Shown one piece after another: positions 24,778 through 32,782 of a DNA stretch of 64,000 nucleotides (positions are counted from its first letter, which is position 1; the number at the start of each line of letters is the position of its first letter). This stretch comes from Streptomyces viridiviolaceus. GTDB lineage: Bacteria > Actinomycetota > Actinomycetes > Streptomycetales > Streptomycetaceae. The stretch is taken from the NCBI RefSeq assembly GCF_014650995.1, contig NZ_BMWA01000010.1:135318-199317 (forward strand). Direction: 5' to 3'. The position numbers were made by a program, and so were the translations under genes. The notes beneath the pieces were generated by a model, which was given only the letters and a program-made list of their open reading frames with translations, searched no databases and was not told the origin of the DNA.

Positions 24778-25006
24778 CGCGTCCCCCTGGGATGTACATG
24801 TTCCGGTATTGACGGAGACAAGTCGATTGACCGAAAGGTTGCGGTCCTGACGGAGATGCACCCCTGCGGGGGCGGACCGGAAGCCGCCGCAGCCGCCCGC
24901 GTCGAACAGGATTGCCCCCGGGACGATCGGGTACGCGAGGCAGGACCGCGCCCCCGCCGATCAGGTCCGGGCGGGCCGCACGACCGCTGCTACCAGGGAA
25001 CCTGCC

Positions 25007-25408
25007 ATGGATACACCCGCGAACGAGAACCCCGTCACGCCCGCCCAGCGGGCTCTGGACGCGCTCGCCGAGAACACCGAGAACACGGCTGCGTTCGACA
25101 CGCTCGCGAGCAGCGACGTGCTCGTCCCGGTGCCCGACGACGCGAGCGACCAGGACGCCGCCGACCCCGCGATGCTGGCACTGCCGGTACTGGAACAGCA
25201 GGGCGGCCGACAGGTCGTCCCCGTGTTCACCTCGGAGCTGGAGATGGCCGACCTGTTGCCGTTCGTCTCCCGCTACCGTGTGGTGCCGCTCGGTGCCCTC
25301 GCCGCGCAGTGGCCGGCCGACGACCTGTCGCTGTCCATCGACGCCGGCTCGGAGCACCGCCTCACGCTCACCTCGGACGGCGTACGCACCTTGCTGGCCC
25401 GGCCGTAG
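25007..25408 (+). CDS. SseB-like protein
   Basis: 133 aa. A single SseB N-terminal domain: ALDALAENTENTAAFDTLASS, VLVPV, VPVFTSELEMADLLP and the terminal strand DLSLSIDAGSE. SseB-domain proteins are common in actinomycetes and often lie near secretion or immunity loci; their biochemical role is not established. Standalone, with a hairpin right after its stop. Confidence 0.8.
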   Translation: MDTPANENPVTPAQRALDALAENTENTAAFDTLASSDVLVPVPDDASDQDAADPAMLALPVLEQQGGRQVVPVFTSELEMADLLPFVSRYRVVPLGALAAQWPADDLSLSIDAGSEHRLTLTSDGVRTLLARP

Positions 25409-25430
25409 GGCCCGTCCGCGGGGCGGGCCC
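25408..25430. terminator. terminator-like hairpin between SseB-like and MarR genes
   Basis: GGGCCCG (25408-25414) pairs perfectly with CGGGCCC (25424-25430) over a 9-nt loop, beginning at the last base of the SseB-like stop; lies between convergent genes. Confidence 0.5.
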
Positions 25431-25442
25431 CCGGGTTCGGGA

Positions 25443-25841
25443 TCAGACCTCTTCGTCGCCCAGCATGCGGGCCAGCACGGCCCGCTGCAGCGGCAGCACC
25501 TCGGCGTGCAGGTCGCGGCCGCGGCGGGTCAGGGCGACCCAGACGCCGCGCCGGTCCTCCACGCAGACGGACCGCTCCACCAGGCCGTCCTTCTCCAGCC
25601 GGGCGATGAGCCGGGACAGCGCGCTCTGGCTGAGGTGGACGCGGCCGACCAGGTTCTGCACCCGGCACTGGTCGCCCTCCTCGGGCGCCGCGGTCGCGAG
25701 GATGTCCAGCACCTCGAAGTCGCTCGCACCCAGGCCGTGCGGGTGCAGTACGCGGTCGATCTCGCACATCGTCCGCGCGTGCACCGCGAGAATGCCGCGC
25801 CACCGTTCCTCGAGCCGCGTGCCGGCCGCCTTCACTGCCAT
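25443..25841 (-). CDS. MarR family transcriptional regulator
   Basis: 132 aa, a typical single-domain MarR winged-helix protein: ASDFEVLDIL, the recognition helix in VHLSQSALSRLIARLEKDGL, and the wing VERSVCVEDRRGVWVALT. Start ATG 25841. The next minus-strand reading upstream is the truncated LacI remnant, so its natural target is not obvious; the 80-bp upstream region is a likely autoregulatory operator. Confidence 0.88.
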   Translation of the reverse strand: MAVKAAGTRLEERWRGILAVHARTMCEIDRVLHPHGLGASDFEVLDILATAAPEEGDQCRVQNLVGRVHLSQSALSRLIARLEKDGLVERSVCVEDRRGVWVALTRRGRDLHAEVLPLQRAVLARMLGDEEV

Positions 25842-25921
25842 ACCTGCACGGTAACACCGAAACGGTCTTTCATTGAGCGTGCAACTAGTGCGTCCACGGG
25901 CGTCTGCGGCACCCGCGCCCC

Positions 25922-26525
25922 TCATGTCGACTGCCGCCGCACCCGCTCCGTCGGCAGGATCACCGCCGCCGGGTCCTCGCCGCCGATCTGGGCCAGCAGC
26001 ACCCGGACCATCTCGGCACCGATGCGGTCCCACGGCTGCCCGACGGTCGTCAGCTCGGGGCTCACGGCGACCGCGGCGGGGGAGTCGTCGAACCCGTTGA
26101 CCGCCACGTCCTCCGGCACCCGCCGCCCCGCCCGCCGCAGTGCCGCCGGCACACCCTGCGCCTTGAGGTCGGAGGCGACGAACACCGCATCCACGTCCGG
26201 GGCCCGGGCGAGCGGCCGGTCCGCGCCCGCCTCGCCGTCGGCCCGGCTGTAGTCGCCGGAGACGATGTGCCGCTCGTCGATCCCGACTCCGGCCTCGGTG
26301 AGCACCTCCCGGTAGCCGGCCAGGCGCTCGACACCGCCCGGGGTGTCCGGCGGACCGGTGACCACGCCGACCCGTCGGCGCCCCAGCGACAGCAGGTGCC
26401 GCACCATGTCCCGGGCGCCGTCCCGGTCGTCCGCCGCCACGTAGCTCACCTTCGAGCCGAGCCCGATCGGCTTGCCGCACGCCACCAGCGGCACCCCCGC
26501 GGTGCGCAGTACCTCGGCCGTGAGC
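25922..26525 (-). pseudogene. LacI family regulator, 5' truncated
   Basis: The C-terminal two thirds of a LacI/GalR sensor domain: SYVAADDRDGARDMVRHLL, GRRRVGVVTGPPDT, DVDAVFVASDLKAQGVPAAL, VAVNGFDDSPAAVAVSPELT. The DNA-binding HTH and the first part of the sugar-binding lobe are missing: reading upstream, family similarity stops near 26525 (GALTAEVLRT) and continues as the antisense of the beta-galactosidase remnant. No start codon in a family context exists. Confidence 0.85.
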
Positions 26526-26529
26526 GCGC

Positions 26530-27262
26530 CGACGCCTGCTACGAGGCGCTCTACGACCGCCACCTCACGGTCGACTTCGCCCACCCGGAAGCCGACTTGT
26601 GGGCCCGTCCACCTTGTCGTCGTCCCCGCGCTGTACCTGATGACGGAGGCCGCCGGGAACGACCTCGCGGAGTACGTCGAGAGCGGCGGCACCCTCGTCG
26701 TGTCGTACTTCTCCGGCATCGTCGACGAGCACGACGCCGCGCACGAGGGCGCCTACCCCGGTGTGCTCAGGGACGTGCTCGGCCTCACCGTCGAGGAGTT
26801 CCCACCCTTGCTGGCGGACGAGCGGGTGCGCGTCACCGGCCCGGACGGCTCCGCACTGACCGGCGACGTGTGCACGGAGTTCGTCGTGCCCCGGGGCGCC
26901 GAGCCGGTGTGGACGTACGCCGACGGCCCGGCCGCGGGCCGGCCGGCCGTCACCCGCCACCGCCTCGGCGAGGGCACCGCCTGGTACGTCTCCACCCGCC
27001 TCGGCCCCGAGGGCCTGGACGCGCTCCTCGGCCGGGCGGCGCAGGACGCGCGCATCGCCCCGCGCGCCGACCTGCCCAGGGACGTCGAAGTGGTGCGCCG
27101 CGCAGGCGAGTCGGGCACCTTCCTGTTCGCGATCAACCACAACTCCTCGGACCCCAGGTGCCGCTGGAGGCGCAGGGCACCGAGTTGCTGACCGGGGAAC
27201 GTGCCGCGGGCCTCCTCGCGGTCCCGGCGGGAGCCGTCCGGGTCGTCCGGCTCGACGGCTGA
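26530..27262 (+). pseudogene. GH42 beta-galactosidase, 5' truncated and frameshifted
   Basis: Only the end of a family 42 beta-galactosidase remains (trimerisation domain and C-terminal beta domain, roughly the last 240 of about 670 residues). It starts at DACYEALYDRHLTVDFAHPE, shifts frame near 26600 to HLVVVPALYLMTEAAG, and shifts again near 27155 to VPLEAQGTELLTGERA before the natural TGA at 27260-27262. The N-terminal catalytic TIM barrel is gone. It is head-to-head with the truncated LacI gene, so one deletion removed both 5' ends. Confidence 0.88.
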
Positions 27263-27271
27263 GCCGCGACT

Positions 27272-27312
27272 CCCCTCCGCCCGTGCGAGCGCACGAGCCG
27301 CGGGCGGAGGGG
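27272..27312 (+). terminator. terminator of the former beta-galactosidase gene
   Basis: Perfect 12-bp stem CCCCTCCGCCCG (27272-27283) pairing with 27301-27312, 17-nt loop, 10 bp after the pseudogene's stop. Confidence 0.65.
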
Positions 27313-27463
27313 CCGTCCCTCCCTCGTACCGCCCCTGCCCGGCACACCGCGCGGCACGGCGATCCGGTACCGGACAAGGGCCGCGGAGTCCGGGACAGCC
27401 GGGCCCCGGCTGCGGGACAGTTGGGGGGCAGGTACGGGGACATCCCGGGGAAGGGAGGGCGGG

Positions 27464-27751
27464 ATGCTGAGGACTCCCGTGGGCGGAACGCGTCTGGACA
27501 TCCTGGAGTGGCTGAAGGACCCCGGCGTCCACTTCCCGCGAGCGCGCCGCGCCGACGTCGCCGCACAGGGTGTCGGCGCCGATCTCGTCGCCGCGAAGCT
27601 GGGCGTGCCCCGACGGGTGGCGCTGACCCACCTCGAACTGCTCGTGGACCTCGGCCTGCTCCGCACCAGCAGGATCCGCCGCCGGACGTACTACCGGCGC
27701 GACGAGGTGAGGATCGCCGAGGTCGCCCGGATGTTCGAGAAGGGCTGGTAG
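27464..27751 (+). CDS. ArsR-like winged-helix protein
   Basis: 95 aa. A small winged HTH domain: TRLDILEWLKDP, ADLVAAKLGVPRRVALTHLELLVDLGLL, and the basic wing RTSRIRRRTYYRRDEVRI. It resembles ArsR/helix-turn-helix-domain proteins without metal-binding Cys. It lies ahead of the fluoride-channel cluster by 171 bp, but no evidence shows that it regulates it. Start ATG 27464 follows GGAGGGCGGG. Confidence 0.7.
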   Translation: MLRTPVGGTRLDILEWLKDPGVHFPRARRADVAAQGVGADLVAAKLGVPRRVALTHLELLVDLGLLRTSRIRRRTYYRRDEVRIAEVARMFEKGW

Positions 27752-27922
27752 GCGCCGGCGTGACCGGGGCCCGTCCCGGCGTTAACCTGGCCTCCGGCCG
27801 CGGTCACCGCCGCGGCACGGCGGTGGGGCCCGCCGTACCCCGGCCGCGGCACAGCCGCCGCCGACGGTCCCTACGTGCGAACGGGGGCACCTGCTGCCCG
27901 GCGAGCAGGAGACGAACCGGCC

Positions 27923-28387
27923 ATGACAGCGCCAGAGACCACCCGGAATCCCGGCGTCCGTCGGGCCGCGCGGCGGCGGCCCGACTGGCGTGGCCAGGCA
28001 CCCGTCGTGGCGGTCGTGGCGCTCGGCGGAGCCGTCGGCGCCTCCGCCCGGTACGGGGCCTCCCTGTGGTGGCCCACGCCGACCGGCGGATTCCCCTGGA
28101 CGACCTTCTGGGTCAACGCCGCCGGCTGTGCCGTCATCGGCGTGCTGATGGTGGTCGTCACCGAGCTGCGGGCCGGCCACCGCCTGTTGCGGCCCTTCTT
28201 CGGCACCGGGGTGCTCGGCGGCTTCACCACCTTCTCGACGTACGCCGTCGACAGCCGGCAGCTGTTCGCCGCGGGCCACGCCCGTACGGGCCTGGCCTAC
28301 CTCGCCGCCACCCCGCTCGCGGCGCTCGCGGCGGTGTGGCTCTCCGCGTGGGCGGCCCGCGGCGTCCTGACACGGAGGCAGCCATGA
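27923..28387 (+). CDS. crcB: fluoride efflux channel CrcB/Fluc, copy 1
   Basis: 154 aa, four hydrophobic segments after a 30-residue basic N-terminal tail. Fluc signatures: GGAVGASARYGASLWW (TM1), FWVNAAGCAVIG (the conserved Asn), and GTGVLGGFTTFSTYAVD with the Na+/Phe-box region of TM3. Fluc proteins are dual-topology dimers that export F- passively. A second crcB follows two genes later, so the pair may form a heterodimer. Start ATG 27923 has AGGAG upstream; the stop overlaps the next ATG. I found no fluoride-riboswitch-like leader. Confidence 0.9.
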   Translation: MTAPETTRNPGVRRAARRRPDWRGQAPVVAVVALGGAVGASARYGASLWWPTPTGGFPWTTFWVNAAGCAVIGVLMVVVTELRAGHRLLRPFFGTGVLGGFTTFSTYAVDSRQLFAAGHARTGLAYLAATPLAALAAVWLSAWAARGVLTRRQP

Positions 28388-28758
28388 CGAGGCCGACCCG
28401 CAGCGCCCTGCGCATGACCGTCCTCATCGGCGAGAACGACACCTGGCACCACCGGCCCCTGTACTCGGAGATCGTCCACCGGGCCCACGCGGCGGGCCTC
28501 GCGGGCGCGAGCGTCTTCCACGGCATCGAGGGGTTCGGCGCCTCGTCCCTGGTCCACACCGCCCGGCTGCTGTCCCTGAGCGAGAACCTGCCGGTGGCCG
28601 TCGTGATCGTCGACACGGAGGAGCGCGTACGGGCCTTCCTGCCGCAGCTCGACGGACTCGTCACCGAGGGTCTGTTGGTCCTCGACGACTGCGAGGTCGT
28701 CCGGTACGCCGGGCGGGCGGCGGAACCCGGCGCCCAGGAGGGGGAGAAGCCGTCGTGA
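28384..28758 (+). CDS. DUF190 family protein
   Basis: 124 aa. A PII-like alpha/beta fold: LRMTVLIGENDTWHHRPLY, AHAAGLAGASVFHGIEGFG, LPVAVVIVDTEERVRAFLP, LVTEGLLVLDDCEVVRY. DUF190 proteins are repeatedly found beside crcB genes; a regulatory or adaptor function is assumed from the fold. Overlaps both neighbours by 4 bp, so it is translationally coupled inside the fluoride operon. Confidence 0.88.
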   Translation: MTRPTRSALRMTVLIGENDTWHHRPLYSEIVHRAHAAGLAGASVFHGIEGFGASSLVHTARLLSLSENLPVAVVIVDTEERVRAFLPQLDGLVTEGLLVLDDCEVVRYAGRAAEPGAQEGEKPS

Positions 28759-29129
28759 ACTGGCTGCTGGTCGTCGCGGGCGCCATGGTCGGCGCCCCGC
28801 TCCGCTATCTCACCGACCGCGCGGTGCAGTCGCGGCACGACTCCGTCTTCCCCTGGGGCACCTTCGTCGTGAACGTCGTCGGCTGCCTGGTCCTCGGGCT
28901 GCTGACCGGCGCGGCGGTGGCGGGAGCCGCCGGCTCCCGCCTCCAACTGCTGCTCGGCACCGGCCTGTGCGGCGCCCTGACGACGTACTCGACCTTCTCG
29001 TACGAGACCTTGCGGCTGGCCGAGACGGGCGCCCGCCTCCACGCCGCCGCGAACGTGGTGGCGAGCGTGGCGGCCGGCCTGGGGGCGGCGTTCGCGGGTG
29101 TCACCCTGGCCGAGGCCCTCTGGGCGTGA
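28755..29129 (+). CDS. crcB: fluoride efflux channel CrcB/Fluc, copy 2
   Basis: 124 aa, the compact form with four membrane segments. Motifs: VGAPLRYLTDRAVQ, FPWGTFVVNVVGCLVLG (conserved Asn), and GTGLCGALTTYSTFSYET. GTG start overlaps the DUF190 stop. Together with copy 1 this is the two-gene Fluc arrangement known from several Gram-positive bacteria. Confidence 0.92.
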   Translation: MNWLLVVAGAMVGAPLRYLTDRAVQSRHDSVFPWGTFVVNVVGCLVLGLLTGAAVAGAAGSRLQLLLGTGLCGALTTYSTFSYETLRLAETGARLHAAANVVASVAAGLGAAFAGVTLAEALWA

Positions 29130-29142
29130 CACCACGCGCGCC

Positions 29143-30189
29143 TCAGCGGGCGTTGCGCAGCGGCTCCCCGACGCTCCGCAGGTGGCCGAGCGCCTCCCGG
29201 TGCGAGGCGAGCAGCCCGGTCTGGTGGTACGGAATGCCCAGTTCGGCACAGTACCGCTCGGTGATCTCCTGGGCCCTGCCGAGGGCCGGCGTCGGCATGC
29301 TGGGGAAGAGGTGGTGCTCGATCTGGTAGTTGAGCCCGCCCATGAAGGCGTCGATGAGCACACCGCCCCGGACGTTGCGCGAGGTGAGGACCTGACGGCG
29401 CAGGAAGTCGAGCCGTGTGCCCTCCTCGATCATCGGCATCCCCTTGTGGTTGGGGGCGAAGACCGATCCGAGGTAGATCCCGAACAGGCCCTGGTGCACG
29501 GCGATGAAGGCGAGCGCCTTGCCGGGCGACAGCACCGCGAACAGACCGCCGAAGTAGAGGACGAAATGGACGACGAGCAGCGTCCCCTCCAGCAGCGGCC
29601 GCTTCATCGACGGGCTGCGCAGCGCCTTGAAGCTGCTGAAACTGAGGTTGAGCCCTTCCAGGGTGAGCAGCGGAAAGAAAAGGGCAGCCTGGTGCTTTCC
29701 GATGAAGCGCGGAATTCCTTGAGCCTTGCTCGCCTGCCGGCGTGACCACACCAGGATGTCGGGGGCGACGTCCGGGTCCTTTCCCTCGTGATTGGGATTG
29801 GCGTGGTGGCGGGTGTGCTTGTTCATCCACCAGCCGTAGCTCATGCCGAGCAGCAGGTTGGCGACCAGCAGACCGCCGGCTTCACTGGGGCGCCGGCGGG
29901 AGAAGACCTGCCGGTGGGCCAGGTCGTGTGCCGCCAGGCCGAGCTGTCCGAAGACCACCGCCAGGGCGGCGGCGACGATCAGCTGCTGCCAGCTGTCCCC
30001 CAGTACGAGGAAGGCGGCGACACCTCCCCCGAGCGTGAGGGCCACGGAGGCGAAACGCACGGTGTAATAAAAAGGGCGGCGCCGGAGCAGCCCCGCCTCG
30101 GTCATGCGGCGGGACAGTTCGGAAAAGTCGCTTCCCCTTTCCCCTTCGCGTGTGGACGTGTTCTCCGTGAGCACCATTGGATTGGCCAT
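29143..30189 (-). CDS. membrane fatty acid desaturase
   Basis: 348 aa acyl-CoA/acyl-lipid desaturase. The three His boxes that bind the di-iron centre are intact: HDLAH, HTRHH and QIEHH (in the GLNYQIEHHLFPSMP segment), separated by paired membrane helices. Such enzymes use O2 and an electron donor to insert a cis double bond into membrane fatty acids. Start ATG 30189 (MANPMVLTEN). Convergent with crcB copy 2 with a 13-bp gap and divergent from glutaminase. Confidence 0.9.
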   Translation of the reverse strand: MANPMVLTENTSTREGERGSDFSELSRRMTEAGLLRRRPFYYTVRFASVALTLGGGVAAFLVLGDSWQQLIVAAALAVVFGQLGLAAHDLAHRQVFSRRRPSEAGGLLVANLLLGMSYGWWMNKHTRHHANPNHEGKDPDVAPDILVWSRRQASKAQGIPRFIGKHQAALFFPLLTLEGLNLSFSSFKALRSPSMKRPLLEGTLLVVHFVLYFGGLFAVLSPGKALAFIAVHQGLFGIYLGSVFAPNHKGMPMIEEGTRLDFLRRQVLTSRNVRGGVLIDAFMGGLNYQIEHHLFPSMPTPALGRAQEITERYCAELGIPYHQTGLLASHREALGHLRSVGEPLRNAR

Positions 30190-30302
30190 GCGCTCAAGTA
30201 TGTGAACGGTTTTCCGGCCGCAGAATGACGCCTGCCCCCGAAGGAGGGTGGAGCCAGCCCCACCGTCCCCCGACCGGCGCGCCCCACCCGCCGGGAGGGA
30301 CA

Positions 30303-31235
30303 ATGGCGATCATGAGTGCGCCGACGACCTTCCAGCCGATCCTGGAGCGCATCGCCGAGGACATCGAGCGGACCCCCGGCCGCGGCCGGCCCGCCGACTA
30401 CATCCCGGCGCTCGCCGCCTGCGACCCGCGCCGCTTCGGCATGGCCGTCGCCGAACCGGACGGCACGGTGTACGGCGTGGGGGACTGGCGCGAGCCGTTC
30501 TCCACGCAGTCCATCACCAAGGTCTTCACCCTCGCCCTCGACCTGGCCCGCGAGGGCGACGCCCTCTGGGAGCACGTGGGCCGCGAGCCGTCCGGCAACC
30601 CGTTCAACTCCCTGGTGCAACTGGAGTACGAGAACGGCATCCCGCGCAACCCGTTCATCAACGCGGGCGCCCTCGTCGTCACCGACCGGCTGCACACCCG
30701 CACCGGTGACGCGGCCGGTGAACTGCTGGCCTTCCTGCGGGCGGAGAGCGGCAACCCGGACCTGACCTACGACGAGGAGGTCGCCGCCTCCGAGGCCGCG
30801 CACGGCGACCGGAACGCCGCCCTCGGCCACTTCATGGCGTCGTACAGCAACATCGACAACCCCGTTCCCGTCCTGCTGGAGCAGTACTTCCGGCAGTGCT
30901 CCGTCGCCGCGTCCTGCGCCGACCTCGCGCTGGCCACCGGGTTCCTGGCCCGGCACGGCATCCGCGCCGACGGCACCCGGCTGCTGACCCGCAGCCAGGC
31001 CAAGCAGGTCAACGCCGTGATGCTGACCTGCGGCACGTACGACGCGGCCGGCGACTTCGCCTACCGCGTCGGACTGCCGGGCAAGAGCGGCGTGGGCGGC
31101 GGCATCATCGCCGTCGTACCGGGCCGCTGCACGCTGTGCGTGTGGAGCCCCGGCCTGGACGAGCGGGGCAACTCGGTGGCCGGCGTGGCGGCCCTGGACC
31201 GCTTCACGACGCTGACCGGACTGTCGGTGTTCTGA
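30303..31235 (+). CDS. glsA: glutaminase A
   Basis: 310 aa. A beta-lactamase-like fold with the catalytic Ser-x-x-Lys in FSTQSITKVFTLAL, plus NPFINAGALVV, SYSNIDNPVPVLLEQYF, the Tyr region CGTYDAAGDFAYRVGLP and GKSGVGGGI. It hydrolyses L-glutamine to glutamate and ammonia in the cytoplasm. Start ATG 30303, preceded by GGGAGGGA; a second ATG at 30312 is possible. A strong palindromic hairpin follows. Confidence 0.95.
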   Translation: MAIMSAPTTFQPILERIAEDIERTPGRGRPADYIPALAACDPRRFGMAVAEPDGTVYGVGDWREPFSTQSITKVFTLALDLAREGDALWEHVGREPSGNPFNSLVQLEYENGIPRNPFINAGALVVTDRLHTRTGDAAGELLAFLRAESGNPDLTYDEEVAASEAAHGDRNAALGHFMASYSNIDNPVPVLLEQYFRQCSVAASCADLALATGFLARHGIRADGTRLLTRSQAKQVNAVMLTCGTYDAAGDFAYRVGLPGKSGVGGGIIAVVPGRCTLCVWSPGLDERGNSVAGVAALDRFTTLTGLSVF

Positions 31236-31251
31236 GCCGGGGCGGCCGGCC

Positions 31252-31273
31252 CCGCGGGGACCGGTCCCCGCGG
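31252..31273. terminator. terminator-like perfect palindrome after glsA
   Basis: 22-bp perfect palindrome (CCGCGGGGACC and its complement) 17 bp after the glsA stop; would fold to a GC hairpin with minimal loop. Confidence 0.55.
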
Positions 31274-31369
31274 ACGTTCCCTCCTCGCTCACACGGCGGC
31301 CACACGCAGGCCGCCGGCCGGAAGGCGGCGCGTCGGTTTCCGGCCACCCGGCACCGGCATGCTGACCAC

Positions 31370-32782
31370 GTGGTGTCCGCCCCGCCTTCCGTCGACCTCC
31401 GCCGCTGCCGGGCCATCGGCCTGGCCGGCACCGCCTGTCTCGCCGTCGGCGGCGAGACCGCCGGCGCCCTGCCCGTGCGGGAACTGTTCCCTCCCGCCTC
31501 CGCACCGGCCACCCTCGGCCTGGTCGCCGTGTACTTCGGTGTCGTGCTGCTCATCGCCGCCTGGGTGCTGCTGGGCCGCCGGCTGCGCGGGCCGGAGCCG
31601 CCGACCCCCCGCGCCCTGCTGCTCGTCCTCGCCGTCTGGTCGGCGCCCCTGCTGCTCGCGCCGCCGCTGTTCAGCCGCGACGTCTACAGCTACCTCGCCC
31701 AGGGCGCCATGGCCGACGCCGAGATCGACGTGTACACGCAAGGCCCGGCCCGGCTCGGCGGCCCGCTCGCGGCCGAGGTCGCCCCGCTGTGGCAGCACAC
31801 CGGCGCTCCGTACGGTCCCGTGTTCATCGGTGTCGCCGCCGCCCTGTCCGGGCTCACCCGCGGCGAACTCCCCGCCGGTCTCGTCGGGATGCGCCTCGTC
31901 GCGCTGGCCGGGGTGGCGCTCATGGCGGTGGCACTGCCCCGCCTGGCCCGCGCCAGCGGCGCCGACCCGGCCGCCGCCCTGTGGCTCGGCGCCCTCAACC
32001 CGCTGGTGCTGCTGCATCTGGTCGCGGGAGCCCACAACGACGCCGTCATGCTCGGGCTGCTCGGCATGGGCCTGGTCGCCGCCCTGGGCCGGTGGCCGGC
32101 GGCGGCCGCCGTGCTCGTCACCCTCGCCGCACTGGTCAAGGCACCTGCCGTGCTCGGGCTGGCCGCGGTCGTCGTGCTCCAGGTCCGCGCGGGACGCCGC
32201 CCGGCAGGGGCCGTCCTGGCCACCGCCCTCACGGCGCTGGCCACGACCGTCGCCGCCACGGCCGTCACCGGCACGGGATACGGCTGGACCGCCACCCTCA
32301 ACACCCCCGTGTCGACCGGGAACTGGGCCCTGACCAGCCTCCTCGGCCGGGCCAGCCGCACCCTCCTGGAGCATCTCGGCAGCGACCTCGCACGGCTGGC
32401 GGTCCCGGCCTGGCACGCTCTCGGTGTCGTGGCCGCCGTCGTCGCCGTGCTGGTGATCTGGCTGCGGCTGCGCCCGCACCCGGTGTACGCGGTCGGTCTG
32501 AGCCTGGCCGCGGTGGCCGCCCTCGGCCCGGCGATACGCCCCTGGTACGCGCTGTGGGGCCTGTTCCTCATCGCCGCCGCCGCGCCCAGCACCGCCGTAC
32601 GGCACCGCACGGCCGCCGTGACCGGCGTACTCGCGCTCGTCACCCTGCCGGGCGGCGGCCCGGTGGACTCGGGGCAACTAGCGTCCGCGGTCTGTGGCGG
32701 TGTGCTCGCCCTGGTCGTGCTCTGGCAGGCACACCAGGTCCGCCACGCCCGGCCGGCCCCTGCGCCGGGAGGAGCGGCGTGA
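31370..32782 (+). CDS. GT-C family membrane mannosyltransferase (MptB-like)
   Basis: 470 aa with about 12 hydrophobic segments. The first extracytoplasmic loop carries FSRDVYSYLAQGAMADAEID, with the Asp expected for GT-C enzymes that use polyprenyl-phosphate sugars, followed by YGPVFIGVAAALSG and AGAHNDAVMLGLL, typical of the alpha-1,6-mannosyltransferase MptB group. It probably transfers mannose from polyprenyl-P-mannose to a cell-envelope glycan. GTG start at 31370 (another GTG directly after); no strong Shine-Dalgarno. Overlaps the next glycosyltransferase by 4 bp. Confidence 0.75.
   Translation: MVSAPPSVDLRRCRAIGLAGTACLAVGGETAGALPVRELFPPASAPATLGLVAVYFGVVLLIAAWVLLGRRLRGPEPPTPRALLLVLAVWSAPLLLAPPLFSRDVYSYLAQGAMADAEIDVYTQGPARLGGPLAAEVAPLWQHTGAPYGPVFIGVAAALSGLTRGELPAGLVGMRLVALAGVALMAVALPRLARASGADPAAALWLGALNPLVLLHLVAGAHNDAVMLGLLGMGLVAALGRWPAAAAVLVTLAALVKAPAVLGLAAVVVLQVRAGRRPAGAVLATALTALATTVAATAVTGTGYGWTATLNTPVSTGNWALTSLLGRASRTLLEHLGSDLARLAVPAWHALGVVAAVVAVLVIWLRLRPHPVYAVGLSLAAVAALGPAIRPWYALWGLFLIAAAAPSTAVRHRTAAVTGVLALVTLPGGGPVDSGQLASAVCGGVLALVVLWQAHQVRHARPAPAPGGAA

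Noticed and set aside
27752..27922. Possible fluoride riboswitch before crcB
   Set aside because: I could not find the conserved core of the crcB motif; only GC-rich local hairpins are visible.
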